Origin: a bacterium 42_11
Lineage (GTDB): Bacteria > Synergistota > GBS-1
Reading direction: 5' to 3'
DNA length: 7,017 nt
NCBI GenBank assembly: GCA_001508835.1
Contig: LGFB01000068.1
Span: 1-7,017, forward strand
The position numbers and the translations under genes are program-made. Positions 1-6,612 of the stretch are shown here, piece after piece. The notes below the pieces were generated by a model, which was not told the origin of the DNA, ran no database searches, and saw nothing but the letters and a program-made list of their open reading frames with translations. The stretch's first letter is position 1. Every line of letters begins with the position of its first letter.

Positions 1-856
1 AGAAGAATATGCCTTGGAAAAAGGTCTTAGCTACAGGGTAGACTTGACTAACTATGATACCCATTATTTTAGGAATAAGGTGAGACATCTTCTTTTCCCC
101 CTGCTAGAAGAGTATAGTCCGTCTTTCAAGGAAGGATTATTGAGACTTTCCGAACTTATGTGGATTGAGAGAGACTTTATTGAAGTTCTTTTGGAAAAGG
201 AATATAGAAGTAAGCTACTCTTGAAATCGGAAGACAAGATATGTTTTGATTCTCGAGGATTACGTTCTAATAAGTTTATTTTTCTCGAACTTCTTAGACG
301 AGCTATAGAGGAGCTCTGTGGTAGCACTTATGGCTTTTCAAAGGAAGATTTAGATAGAGTTTGGGAAAATGCATTTGGAGTGTTTGATCTGCCTAAGGGA
401 ATAAGGGTAAAGGATGATGGAAAAAGTTTCTGTGTATTTCTAAGGGGAAGAAGTAAGGATTATAAGGAGGAATGGCTTTTTGAGCTTAAGATTCCTGGCA
501 TTACAAATATACCGGGAGGTATGATAAAATCTGATTATGTATCTCATTTTAGATTGCCCGAGAACGAAAATGAGGCCTTCTTTGATGCGGAAAAGCTGAG
601 ATATCCTTTGTTTGTTAGAAACAGAAGGGAAGGGGATAGATTCACCCCCTTAGGAATGAAGGGAGTAAAGAAGCTTAAAAAACTTCTTATGGAGGCTTCT
701 ATTCCCCGTGAAGAAAGGGGGAAAATCCCTATCGTTGTCGACGGAGAGGGTGACATTATTTGGATTGCTGGTGTTAGGCGTGCTGATAAGGCTAAGGTAG
801 ACGAAAATACAAGAAAGATATTGCACCTTGTTTATATAAGGGGTGAGAGTGGGTGA
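1..856 (+). CDS. tilS: tRNA(Ile)-lysidine synthase TilS, C-terminal part (5' end outside window)
   Basis: Cytoplasmic enzyme that uses ATP to attach lysine to the wobble cytidine of the CAU-anticodon tRNA-Ile, so that it reads AUA codons. The reading frame is open from base 2 (E-E-Y-A-L...) with no start in place, so the gene begins upstream; the N-terminal PP-loop ATPase domain (SGGxDS motif) is therefore not visible. What is visible: the end of the catalytic core with RNKVRHLLFPLLEEY (about residues 21-35 counted from base 14), a helical substrate-binding region (about 85-120), and the typical TilS C-terminal domain with RNRREGDRFTPLGMKG at about 202-217, KKLLMEASIPREER just after it, and a WIAGVRRAD-type ending. 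The last four bases, GTGA, overlap the hpt start, implying translational coupling. The frequent ATA codons throughout the window fit a need for this enzyme. Family assignment is firm; full length cannot be judged. Confidence 0.95.
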   Translation, partial: EEYALEKGLSYRVDLTNYDTHYFRNKVRHLLFPLLEEYSPSFKEGLLRLSELMWIERDFIEVLLEKEYRSKLLLKSEDKICFDSRGLRSNKFIFLELLRRAIEELCGSTYGFSKEDLDRVWENAFGVFDLPKGIRVKDDGKSFCVFLRGRSKDYKEEWLFELKIPGITNIPGGMIKSDYVSHFRLPENENEAFFDAEKLRYPLFVRNRREGDRFTPLGMKGVKKLKKLLMEASIPREERGKIPIVVDGEGDIIWIAGVRRADKAKVDENTRKILHLVYIRGESG

Positions 857-1386
857 AGGCTTATTTAGGGGAAGTCTTAATATCAAGAGATGAAATCAAA
901 AAGAAGGTGAAGGAGCTTGCTGCGATGATATCGAAAGATTATGAAGGAAAGGATCCTATATTCATTGGTGTTCTAAAGGGAGCCATCATCTTTATGGCAG
1001 ACCTTCTTAGAAGTATTCCCTATAGTGTGTTTGTGGATTTCATGGCTGTTTCCAGTTATGGGGATGCAACTGAGACGAGTGGAATAGTAAAGATAGATAA
1101 AGACCTCGATACAGATATAAAAGGCAGACATGTATTAATAGTGGAAGATATCATAGATTCAGGTTTAACACTCAAATACCTACTGGGTCTCCTTTCTTCT
1201 AGAAACCCGGCAAGCTTAAAGGTTTGCGCTCTTCTTAATAAACCTGCGAGGAGAAAGGTTGATGTTCCGGTAGCTTACCTCGGATTCGATATCCCACCGG
1301 AATTTGTGGTGGGATATGGTTTAGACTTTGCAGGTATGTATAGGAATTTGCCTGATATTCATATCTTGCGGTTTGAGGAGCAATAG
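853..1386 (+). CDS. hpt: Hypoxanthine phosphoribosyltransferase
   Basis: Purine salvage enzyme that joins PRPP to hypoxanthine (often also guanine) to give IMP or GMP in the cytoplasm. The product has 177 residues, normal for bacterial HPRT. The PRPP-binding motif VLIVEDIIDSGLT lies at residues 94-106, with the acidic pair E98-D99. The LKG loop that contacts pyrophosphate is at 41-43, the SSYG segment of the flexible loop at 67-70, and the purine-binding/C-terminal motif DIPPEFVVGYGLD at 146-158. Translation starts at GTG 853 inside the tilS stop (GTGA overlap). A good Shine-Dalgarno, AAGGGGTGA at 838-846, stands 6 bases upstream, which supports this start. The tilS-hpt-ftsH order is a familiar bacterial cluster and corroborates the call. 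A 10-base perfect inverted repeat lies inside the gene (1289-1317). Confidence 0.96.
   Translation: MKAYLGEVLISRDEIKKKVKELAAMISKDYEGKDPIFIGVLKGAIIFMADLLRSIPYSVFVDFMAVSSYGDATETSGIVKIDKDLDTDIKGRHVLIVEDIIDSGLTLKYLLGLLSSRNPASLKVCALLNKPARRKVDVPVAYLGFDIPPEFVVGYGLDFAGMYRNLPDIHILRFEEQ
1289..1317. repeat. Perfect 10-bp inverted repeat inside hpt
   Basis: ATATCCCACC (1289-1298) and GGTGGGATAT (1308-1317) are exact reverse complements around a 9-base loop. No T-run follows, so it is not an intrinsic terminator. It lies in codons for the conserved DIPPEFVVGYG motif, so protein constraint may explain part of it. It sits about 85 bases upstream of the putative ftsH promoter. Confidence 0.6.
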
Positions 1387-1400
1387 TATGAACTATATTG

Positions 1401-1409
1401 TGATATAAT
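1401..1409 (+). promoter_or_regulatory. Extended -10 promoter for ftsH
   Basis: TGATATAAT (1401-1409) is a perfect extended -10 element (TGn followed by TATAAT) in the 52-base gap between hpt and ftsH. No convincing -35 hexamer exists at the right distance (1381-1386 reads CAATAG), but extended -10 promoters tolerate that. Transcription would start near 1415-1417, giving a leader of only about 23 bases that begins at the ribosome-binding site. A short dyad, TATAT-TGTG-ATATA (1394-1407), overlaps it. ftsH could then be expressed independently of tilS-hpt. Confidence 0.55.
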
Positions 1410-1415
1410 TCTTTT

Positions 1416-1423
1416 GGGAGGTG
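1416..1423 (+). promoter_or_regulatory. Shine-Dalgarno of ftsH with long spacing
   Basis: GGGAGGTG is a strong ribosome-binding site, but it ends 15 bases before the ATG at 1439, longer than the usual 5-9. Nearer GTG triplets (1421, 1423) run into stop codons or are out of frame. No alternative start codon fits better upstream, and the protein from 1439 has a typical FtsH N-terminus, so the ATG stands. Confidence 0.6.
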
Positions 1424-1438
1424 TGTCTAAAATAAACG

Positions 1439-3349
1439 ATGAATAGACTTTTGAGGAACTTAGGGTTGTATCTAATTTTTATAGTTTTGGTTATTTCGAT
1501 GGTGAATACTTTCTTTTCTCCACAAGAAGGAGTGAAAGTAACCCAGCGCTTGAGCTTCAGTAGTTTTCTCAACGCCGTAGAAAATGGCTTGGTTAAAGAG
1601 GTTGTGATAGAGGAAAATAATGTTAAAGGAATAATGAAGGATGGAACTGTTTTTACCGTTAACATAATTAATGATCCCTCTCTTCCACAAATGTTGGCTA
1701 AAAAGGGAATAAAAGTTGATGTGGAACCTCCAGAAAAGACGCCGTGGTGGGCTCAATTCTTTTCCTCTCTTTTCCCTACCTTGTTACTTATAGGAGCGTG
1801 GATATTTATTTTGTATCATATGCAAGGTGGGGGAGGCAAGGTTATGTCCTTTGGGAAAAGTAGAGCAAAGCTTTTCCTTGACAATCGCCCTCGGGTTACT
1901 TTTAAAGATGTGGCAGGTGTGGAGGAGGCAAAGGAGGAACTCAGGGAGGTAATAGATTACCTTAGAAATCCTAAAAAATATCAGCGAATGGGAGCGAGGA
2001 TTCCAAAAGGGATTCTGCTTTTAGGACCACCGGGAACAGGAAAGACATTACTTGCGAGAGCGGTAGCCGGAGAGGCTGAGGTGCCGTTCTTCTCTGTAAG
2101 CGGTTCTGATTTTGTTGAGATGTTTGTGGGCGTGGGTGCTGCCAGGGTGAGAGACCTTTTTGATCAAGCAAGAAGACATGCTCCGTGCATTATATTCATT
2201 GATGAAATAGATGCTGTTGGAAGGCATCGTGGTGCGGGGTTGGGTGGAGGACACGATGAGAGAGAGCAGACATTAAATCAGCTGCTCGTTGAGATGGATG
2301 GTTTCGATATAAACTTGGGTATCATACTTATAGCTGCTACCAACAGGCCCGATATCCTTGACCCAGCTCTTCTTCGCCCAGGGAGATTCGATAGGCATAT
2401 AGTTGTGGATAAACCAGATCTTAAGGGGAGAGAGGAGATTCTTAAGGTTCATTGTAGAGATAAACCTCTCGCTCCAGATGTGGATTTGAAGGTAATAGCG
2501 AGAAGAACCCCTGGCTTTGTGGGTGCAGATCTTGCAAATCTTGTTAATGAAGCTGCCCTTCTTGCTGCACGAAGAAATAAGGATAAGATAACGATGGAGG
2601 AGTTTGAAGAAGCTATAGATAGAGTCCTTGCAGGTCCGGAGAGGAAGTCACGGCTTATAAGCGAGAAGGAGAAGAGAATAATTGCTTATCATGAGGCGGG
2701 TCATGCCCTCGTTGCCAAGATGTTGCCAGGTGTGGATCCTGTGCATAGAATATCGATAATACCAAGAGGGCATGCAGCCTTAGGATATACTCTTCAACTT
2801 CCTACGGAAGATAGATACCTTACTACTAAGACGGAATTGCTAAACAGAATTGCTGTTTTATTGGGTGGAAGAGTTGCGGAGAAAATAGTTTTTGGGGACA
2901 TTACTACAGGGGCTCAAAATGATTTAGAAAGGGCTACTGCGATAGCACGAGAAATGATTTGCGAATATGGGATGAGCGAAAGGCTTGGTCCATTAACATT
3001 AGGTAGAAAACATCGTCAGGTATTCTTGGGCAAAGATATAATGGAGGATAGAAACTATAGTGAAGAAGTTGCTTATGCTATTGATCAGGAAATAAGACAG
3101 CTTATAGATAAGTGCTATTCGATGGCTGAGAAAATTATATTAGAGAATATGGAGAAGCTCAGAAAGCTGGCGGAAACTTTACTTGAGAGAGAAGTTTTGG
3201 AAGCTGACGACATAGATAGAATCCTCGAGGGCAGAGAGATTGAGGAAGATGTAATAGTGACTGCTCAACCCGAAGGGAAAGAAAAGAAGCCCGAAAATGA
3301 AGAAGAGGATCTTTTGAAACATCCTACCATTTTCCCGAAGCCAGCATAA
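1439..3349 (+). CDS. ftsH: ATP-dependent zinc metalloprotease FtsH
   Basis: Membrane-anchored AAA+ protease, working as a hexamer with its catalytic part in the cytoplasm; it degrades misfolded membrane proteins and selected soluble regulators. At 636 residues it has the normal family length. In order: transmembrane helix 1 (about 7-23), an extracytoplasmic FtsH-extracellular domain (about 30-100), transmembrane helix 2 (about 107-128), and the AAA+ module. The module has Walker A GPPGTGKT (196-203), pore motif FVG (229-231), Walker B IIFIDEID (251-258), and a second region of homology at about 299-318 with arginine fingers R313 and R316. The M41 peptidase follows with zinc motif HEAGH (418-422) and the third ligand D495. 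All catalytic residues are intact. The C-terminal tail (about 600-636) is charged and probably disordered, as in many homologues. A promoter directly upstream and only 20 bases before the next gene suggest a two-gene transcript with the thioesterase. Confidence 0.98.
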   Translation: MNRLLRNLGLYLIFIVLVISMVNTFFSPQEGVKVTQRLSFSSFLNAVENGLVKEVVIEENNVKGIMKDGTVFTVNIINDPSLPQMLAKKGIKVDVEPPEKTPWWAQFFSSLFPTLLLIGAWIFILYHMQGGGGKVMSFGKSRAKLFLDNRPRVTFKDVAGVEEAKEELREVIDYLRNPKKYQRMGARIPKGILLLGPPGTGKTLLARAVAGEAEVPFFSVSGSDFVEMFVGVGAARVRDLFDQARRHAPCIIFIDEIDAVGRHRGAGLGGGHDEREQTLNQLLVEMDGFDINLGIILIAATNRPDILDPALLRPGRFDRHIVVDKPDLKGREEILKVHCRDKPLAPDVDLKVIARRTPGFVGADLANLVNEAALLAARRNKDKITMEEFEEAIDRVLAGPERKSRLISEKEKRIIAYHEAGHALVAKMLPGVDPVHRISIIPRGHAALGYTLQLPTEDRYLTTKTELLNRIAVLLGGRVAEKIVFGDITTGAQNDLERATAIAREMICEYGMSERLGPLTLGRKHRQVFLGKDIMEDRNYSEEVAYAIDQEIRQLIDKCYSMAEKIILENMEKLRKLAETLLEREVLEADDIDRILEGREIEEDVIVTAQPEGKEKKPENEEEDLLKHPTIFPKPA

Positions 3350-3369
3350 CTGGAAAGGGGGGAGTGTAA

Positions 3370-3798
3370 GTGGTTAACCCCGGTTTTCGCCTTAAAAGGG
3401 GATTGAAAGGGACTGCCCAAATAGTTGTCGACAAAAAACATTTGGCCACCGAGTTTATTCAACCTTCCGTTGAATCTTTAGGTACGCCTGTGCTGATAAA
3501 TCTTATGAACTTAGCTGCTTTTAACGCCGTTAAGGATTATTTACCCCAGGGGTATACTACAGTTTGTACCTATGTTAACGTCAGACATGTGGCTGCAACT
3601 CCACCGGGAATGGCTGTTACAGCTGAGGCTGTTTTGGAAGAGATAGAAGGAAACAGGTTAATATTCAGGGTAAAGGCCTATGATGAAGCTGAGCTGGTTG
3701 GCGAGGGAGTTATAGAGAGGTGGATTGTTGAAGAGGAGAAATTTCTTCAAAAGGTTAGAGAGAGAAAAAGTCTTCTTATCAAGGGAAGTATATCTTAA
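3370..3798 (+). CDS. FlK-like hotdog-fold acyl-CoA thioesterase family protein
   Basis: Small cytoplasmic protein (142 residues) resembling fluoroacetyl-CoA thioesterase FlK and its many bacterial relatives of unknown substrate. The diagnostic segment VRHVAATPPGMAVTAEA (71-87) matches the FlK 'THTAATPPG' region, and the end (GEGVIERWIVEEEKFLQK, about 111-128) matches the FlK C-terminal strand. By my remembered, ungapped alignment, FlK catalytic Thr42, Glu50 and His76 correspond to T39, N47 and H73. Thr and His are kept, but Glu is replaced by Asn. The substrate is unlikely to be fluoroacetyl-CoA; a general acyl-CoA housekeeping role or a non-hydrolytic acyl-CoA-binding role are both possible. 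The start is GTG 3370, 5 bases after a purine-rich Shine-Dalgarno (GGGGGGAG, 3357-3364). A GTG at 3364 in the same frame is followed at once by TAA, so it is excluded. It lies 20 bases after ftsH and is followed by a terminator-like hairpin, so it is the last gene of that unit. Confidence 0.82.
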   Translation: MVNPGFRLKRGLKGTAQIVVDKKHLATEFIQPSVESLGTPVLINLMNLAAFNAVKDYLPQGYTTVCTYVNVRHVAATPPGMAVTAEAVLEEIEGNRLIFRVKAYDEAELVGEGVIERWIVEEEKFLQKVRERKSLLIKGSIS

Positions 3799-3827
3799 CA
3801 AAAGGTCTTAAAAGGTATTTGTTTCAG

Positions 3828-3860
3828 AAGGGGGGCCTTCTTAGAAGGAATGGCCCCCTT
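3828..3860 (+). terminator. Terminator-like nested hairpin after the thioesterase gene
   Basis: The left arm AAGGGGGGCC (3828-3837) pairs with GGCCCCCTT (3852-3860), giving 9 pairs including one G-U. Inside it, CCTTC-TTA-GAAGG (3836-3848) can form its own stem and competes for the CC. The tail TTATTTG is only moderately U-rich, so termination may be partial. It ends the ftsH-thioesterase unit 29 bases after the stop codon. It leaves only 30 bases before the next start, too few for a full promoter, so the repair genes downstream may be reached partly by read-through. Confidence 0.6.
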
Positions 3861-3890
3861 ATTTGCTGACTTTGTGGGAGGTGCTTTCAG

Positions 3891-4091
3891 ATGGTGAAGT
3901 GTGCTAATATGGAAAAGAATTTGCAGAGGTGTACTTGTACTTATGAACCTTGTCCGAGAAAGGGAATTTGTTGTGAATGTTTAAGATATCATTTGAGCAA
4001 TAACGAACTGCCAGGATGCTTTTTCCCTCCTGAAGCTGAGAGAACATATGACAGATCTATAACCAAATTTCTTTCTTTGCACAAGAGGTGA
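3891..4091 (+). CDS. Small cysteine-rich protein, DUF6485-like
   Basis: A 66-residue soluble protein with eight cysteines: C4, C14, C16, C21, C27, C28, C30 and C43, plus H34. The core is C-T-C-x4-C-x5-C-C-x-C, followed by the motif [18 protein letters not shown] (40-57). This pattern recalls the small DUF6485 family found in anaerobic bacteria and archaea, whose function is unknown to me. The cysteine spacing suggests zinc or iron-sulphur binding, which is inference. ATG 3891 is preceded by GGGAGGTG (3876-3883) at 7 bases, a strong start; a second in-frame ATG at 3909 would lose C4 and is less likely. The stop TGA overlaps an in-frame GTG of uvrB, and the likely uvrB ATG lies 14 bases on, so the two genes are probably co-translated. 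It is the first gene of the apparent uvr operon. Confidence 0.8.
   Translation: MVKCANMEKNLQRCTCTYEPCPRKGICCECLRYHLSNNELPGCFFPPEAERTYDRSITKFLSLHKR
4085..4090 (+). promoter_or_regulatory. Shine-Dalgarno deciding the uvrB start
   Basis: GAGGTG, inside the last codons of the DUF6485-like gene, is the only good ribosome-binding site near the uvrB start. It overlaps the GTG at 4088, which therefore has no site of its own upstream, and it stands 15 bases before ATG 4106. ftsH in this window has the same long spacing, so 4106 is preferred. Confidence 0.5.
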
Positions 4092-4105
4092 ATAGTGGAA
4101 ACAGC

Positions 4106-6175
4106 ATGGCAAAATTTAAGTTAGTTGCTCCCTATCCGCCTCAGGGGGATCAACCGCAGGCGATAGAGAAGTTAGTAGAGGGAATAAGAAGAGGATACAG
4201 GTTTCAAACCCTTTTGGGTGTTACTGGCTCGGGTAAAACCTTTACTATGGCTAACGTTATAGAGAAGATAGGTTTACCTACCTTGGTTATTGCGCACAAC
4301 AAGACCCTTGCTGCTCAGCTATACAGTGAGTTTAGAGAGTTTTTCCCTTACAATGCGGTTAGGTATTTCGTTAGTTATTATGATTATTATCAACCGGAAG
4401 CTTATGTTCCTGAAACTGATACCTACATAGAAAAAGATGCTTCTATAAACGAGGAGATAGAAAAGCTTAGATTATCTACAACGAAGGCTCTATTGGAAAG
4501 AGAAGATGTTATAGTTGTAGCTACTGTTTCATGTATATATGGTATAGGATCAAGAAGGGAATATGAACGAGTAATTCTCTCTCTGGAGCAAGGCATGAAG
4601 ATAACAAGAAGAAGGCTTATCGAACGCCTTATAGAGCTCTATTATGAAAGAAATGACCTTGTTCTGGAAAGAGGGAAGTTTAGAGTTCGTGGGGATATTG
4701 TGGAGATCTATCCTCCTTATGAGGAGGTAGGGGTAAGGATAGAATTTTTTGGCGATGAAATTGATAGGATAACCGAGTTTCATATTCTTACGGGTAGAAC
4801 ATTGGAGGAAAAGAAAAAGCTTTGCTTGTATCCTGCCAAGCATTTTGTTACTTCTGAGGACATAATTAATAAGGCCGTCAAGCTTATAGAGATGGAACTT
4901 GAAGACAGGGTTAAATGGTTTAAGGAGCAAGGTAAGTATTTGGAGGCAGAACGTTTAGAGCTTAGAACCAGGTATGATTTGGAGTTATTGAAAGAAGTAG
5001 GTTACTGTCCTGGTATAGAAAACTATTCAAGGTATTTGAGTGGAAGAGAACCTGGAGAACCTCCAGGAACATTGCTGGACTTCTTTCCTGAAGAATTTCT
5101 CATGTTTATAGATGAATCCCACATGACGGTGCCTCAGATAAGGGGAATGTATAATGGAGATAGGTCTCGTAAGGAAACTTTAGTTGAGTATGGTTTTAGG
5201 CTTCCTTCTGCTTTGGATAACAGGCCGTTGAAATGGGATGAGTTTCAACAGTATATGAAAAAGGTTATCTTTGTTTCTGCTACTCCTGGAGAGTATGAGC
5301 TTGAAGTTAGCTCTCAGGTCGTCGAGCAACTCGTGAGACCTACTGGTATAGTAGACCCTGAGGTTGAAATAAGACCGGCGAAGACTCAAGTTGATGACCT
5401 TTTGAAGGAAATAGCTGAAACAGTGAATAAAGGTGAACGTGTTCTTGTTAATACTCTTACAAAGAAGATGGCTGAAGATCTTGCCGCGTTCTTAGCTGAC
5501 CTGGGCATAAAAGTTAAGTATTTACATTCCGAAATAGATACGATAGAAAGAGCTGAGATTCTTAAAGGGTTGAGATTAGGAGAGTTTGATGTTTTGGTTG
5601 GTGTAAATTTGTTGAGAGAGGGGCTTGATCTTCCAGAAGTTTCCCTCGTAGCCATTCTGGATGCTGATAGACAAGGATTTTTAAGAAGCGAACGCTCTTT
5701 AATCCAGATGATAGGGAGGGCTGCTCGTAACGTTAGGGGAAAGGTTATACTTTATGCGGATGAAATTACTGATTCCCTGCAAAAGGCGGTTGCTGAGACA
5801 GAAAGGAGAAGAAGGGTGCAGATCGAATTTAACAAGAAGCATGGAATAATTCCCAGAACCATAGTGAAGGAAGTTAAAGACTATTTGCCAGAAGTTAGTA
5901 GAGGAAGCAAGAGAGAGGAGATCTCTGTTGGCGTTGCTGAAGAAGCAGTTCCTTATAATGTATCTCCAGAGGAAAAAGAGGTGTTGATTTCTTCTTTGGA
6001 AAGGGAGATGTGGGAAGCTGTTAAAAGGCTTGACTTTGAGAGAGCTGCTGAAATAAGAGATATATTGTCAGTTTTAAAGGGAGGAAGTGATAGTGAAACT
6101 GGAAAGGTTAATAAACCTAATATGGAACTTTTTTCTAAACGTAAGGTTAATAACGATCATATCCGTGATCTTTAG
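4106..6175 (+). CDS. uvrB: Excinuclease ABC subunit UvrB
   Basis: Damage-verifying helicase-like subunit of nucleotide excision repair; it is loaded by UvrA and recruits UvrC. From ATG 4106 it has 689 residues and begins [20 protein letters not shown], the usual family start. GTG 4088 would add six residues (M-N-S-G-N-S) and overlap the previous stop as GTGA, but lacks its own Shine-Dalgarno. Landmarks: Walker A GVTGSGKT (38-45), the damage-probing beta-hairpin [12 protein letters not shown] (91-102), Walker B FIDESH (334-339), SATPG (391-395), motif V around [10 protein letters not shown] (502-511), motif [11 protein letters not shown] (534-542), and the UVR motif that contacts UvrC (about 631-654). 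All functional motifs are present. The odd part is the C-terminus: about 35 residues after the UVR motif, the last 28 encoded in an 83-base overlap with the next gene. A slippery heptamer at 6073-6079 could instead give a 661-residue product, nearer the common family length. Confidence 0.96.
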   Translation: MAKFKLVAPYPPQGDQPQAIEKLVEGIRRGYRFQTLLGVTGSGKTFTMANVIEKIGLPTLVIAHNKTLAAQLYSEFREFFPYNAVRYFVSYYDYYQPEAYVPETDTYIEKDASINEEIEKLRLSTTKALLEREDVIVVATVSCIYGIGSRREYERVILSLEQGMKITRRRLIERLIELYYERNDLVLERGKFRVRGDIVEIYPPYEEVGVRIEFFGDEIDRITEFHILTGRTLEEKKKLCLYPAKHFVTSEDIINKAVKLIEMELEDRVKWFKEQGKYLEAERLELRTRYDLELLKEVGYCPGIENYSRYLSGREPGEPPGTLLDFFPEEFLMFIDESHMTVPQIRGMYNGDRSRKETLVEYGFRLPSALDNRPLKWDEFQQYMKKVIFVSATPGEYELEVSSQVVEQLVRPTGIVDPEVEIRPAKTQVDDLLKEIAETVNKGERVLVNTLTKKMAEDLAAFLADLGIKVKYLHSEIDTIERAEILKGLRLGEFDVLVGVNLLREGLDLPEVSLVAILDADRQGFLRSERSLIQMIGRAARNVRGKVILYADEITDSLQKAVAETERRRRVQIEFNKKHGIIPRTIVKEVKDYLPEVSRGSKREEISVGVAEEAVPYNVSPEEKEVLISSLEREMWEAVKRLDFERAAEIRDILSVLKGGSDSETGKVNKPNMELFSKRKVNNDHIRDL
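6073..6079 (+). other. Candidate -1 slippery heptamer near the uvrB 3' end
   Basis: T TTA AAG has the X-XXY-YYZ form and lies in the uvrB frame (codons GTT TTA AAG). After a -1 slip, the next codons are GGG AGG AAG and then TGA TAG (6088-6093). The resulting UvrB would be 661 residues with the UVR motif intact. The GTG of the following gene starts at 6093. Whether slippage happens, or the frame was changed by a one-base deletion or sequencing error, cannot be settled here. Confidence 0.4.
6076..6084 (+). promoter_or_regulatory. Shine-Dalgarno deciding the start of the YqhA-like gene
   Basis: AAAGGGAGG lies inside uvrB. It is 8 bases before GTG 6093 but only 2 before the earlier in-frame GTG 6087, so 6093 is the better start. 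It partly overlaps the candidate slippery heptamer. Confidence 0.65.
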
Positions 6176-6602
6176 CATAATAGGTGCTTTTTTTGTCTAC
6201 ATTATGGGTGCCTTTTATGTGACGAAGATAATATATGTGTTTATCAAAGTTGGAAGTATCCCTTCTTTAAAAGACCTAACCATAGAACTTCTATTGGCGT
6301 TAGATTTGTTTCTTTTTGGAAGTCTACTGCTCATTTTCGCATACGGTACCTATGACCTTTTCATAAGGAGTGCTTTTCCTGAAACATTACAGTCTTCTGC
6401 GAAGCAGTGTCCTATATGGTTAAGTATAGGAACAATAGAGGACCTTAAAGGATATCTTTTGGGATATATAATTATAATGTTGAGCGTTACTTTCTTGCAG
6501 AAAGCTGTAGCTTTGGAGTATACCTCTCCCGTGTCTCTTTTTCTCTTTGCGGGTGGAATATTCCTTTTGGGGTTAACCCACTACTTTGCTCATAAGAGGT
6601 AG
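6093..6602 (+). CDS. YqhA/UPF0114-family integral membrane protein
   Basis: A 169-residue inner-membrane protein of a widespread family without an established function. Four hydrophobic segments are visible at about 18-42, 64-90, 120-138 and 145-163. Family-like features are the N-terminal ERLINLIWN (4-12), the YGTYDLFI stretch at the end of helix 2 (84-91), and the loop [11 protein letters not shown] (112-122) before helix 3. GTG 6093 is chosen because of its ribosome-binding site; GTG 6087 would add two residues. The first 83 bases overlap the end of uvrB in another frame, and this frame carries the recognisable YqhA N-terminus, so the overlap really codes here. The uvrA start follows 10 bases after its stop. 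The position between uvrB and uvrA implies co-transcription with repair genes, but nothing in the protein indicates a DNA-related role. Confidence 0.85.
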   Translation: MKLERLINLIWNFFLNVRLITIISVIFSIIGAFFVYIMGAFYVTKIIYVFIKVGSIPSLKDLTIELLLALDLFLFGSLLLIFAYGTYDLFIRSAFPETLQSSAKQCPIWLSIGTIEDLKGYLLGYIIIMLSVTFLQKAVALEYTSPVSLFLFAGGIFLLGLTHYFAHKR

Positions 6603-6612
6603 GTGCGTCACA

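Noticed and set aside
725..3435. GTTGTCGAC occurring in both tilS and the thioesterase gene
   Set aside because: Both encode the common beta-strand sequence V-V-D, and the sites are unrelated in context.
3800..3816. Direct repeat AAAAGGT-CTT-AAAAGGT
   Set aside because: Two 7-base purine-rich copies in an AT-rich gap are expected by chance; no further copies are seen.
3795..3823. Possible promoter for the uvr operon: TTAACA (3795-3800) and TATTTG (3816-3821)
   Set aside because: The spacer is only 15 bases and the -10 match is poor; it also sits upstream of the terminator-like hairpin.
4550..4930. Reverse-strand open frame of 126 codons within uvrB
   Set aside because: It lies wholly opposite a well-conserved part of uvrB, has no family resemblance I can recognise, and is most simply a shadow of the coding strand. 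The shorter reverse-strand frames opposite tilS, ftsH and uvrB were rejected for the same reason.
5051..5067. Perfect 7-bp hairpin CCTGGAG-AAC-CTCCAGG in uvrB
   Set aside because: It encodes the conserved PGEPPG segment of UvrB, has no T-run after it, and is short enough to follow from codon choice.
6104..6153. 11-bp direct repeat AAGGTTAATAA at 6104-6114 and 6143-6153, the first copy extended to GGTT-AATA-AACC
   Set aside because: Both copies encode Arg-Leu-Ile in the membrane protein's N-terminus (RLINLI and RLITII), so the protein sequence explains them; two copies do not make an array.
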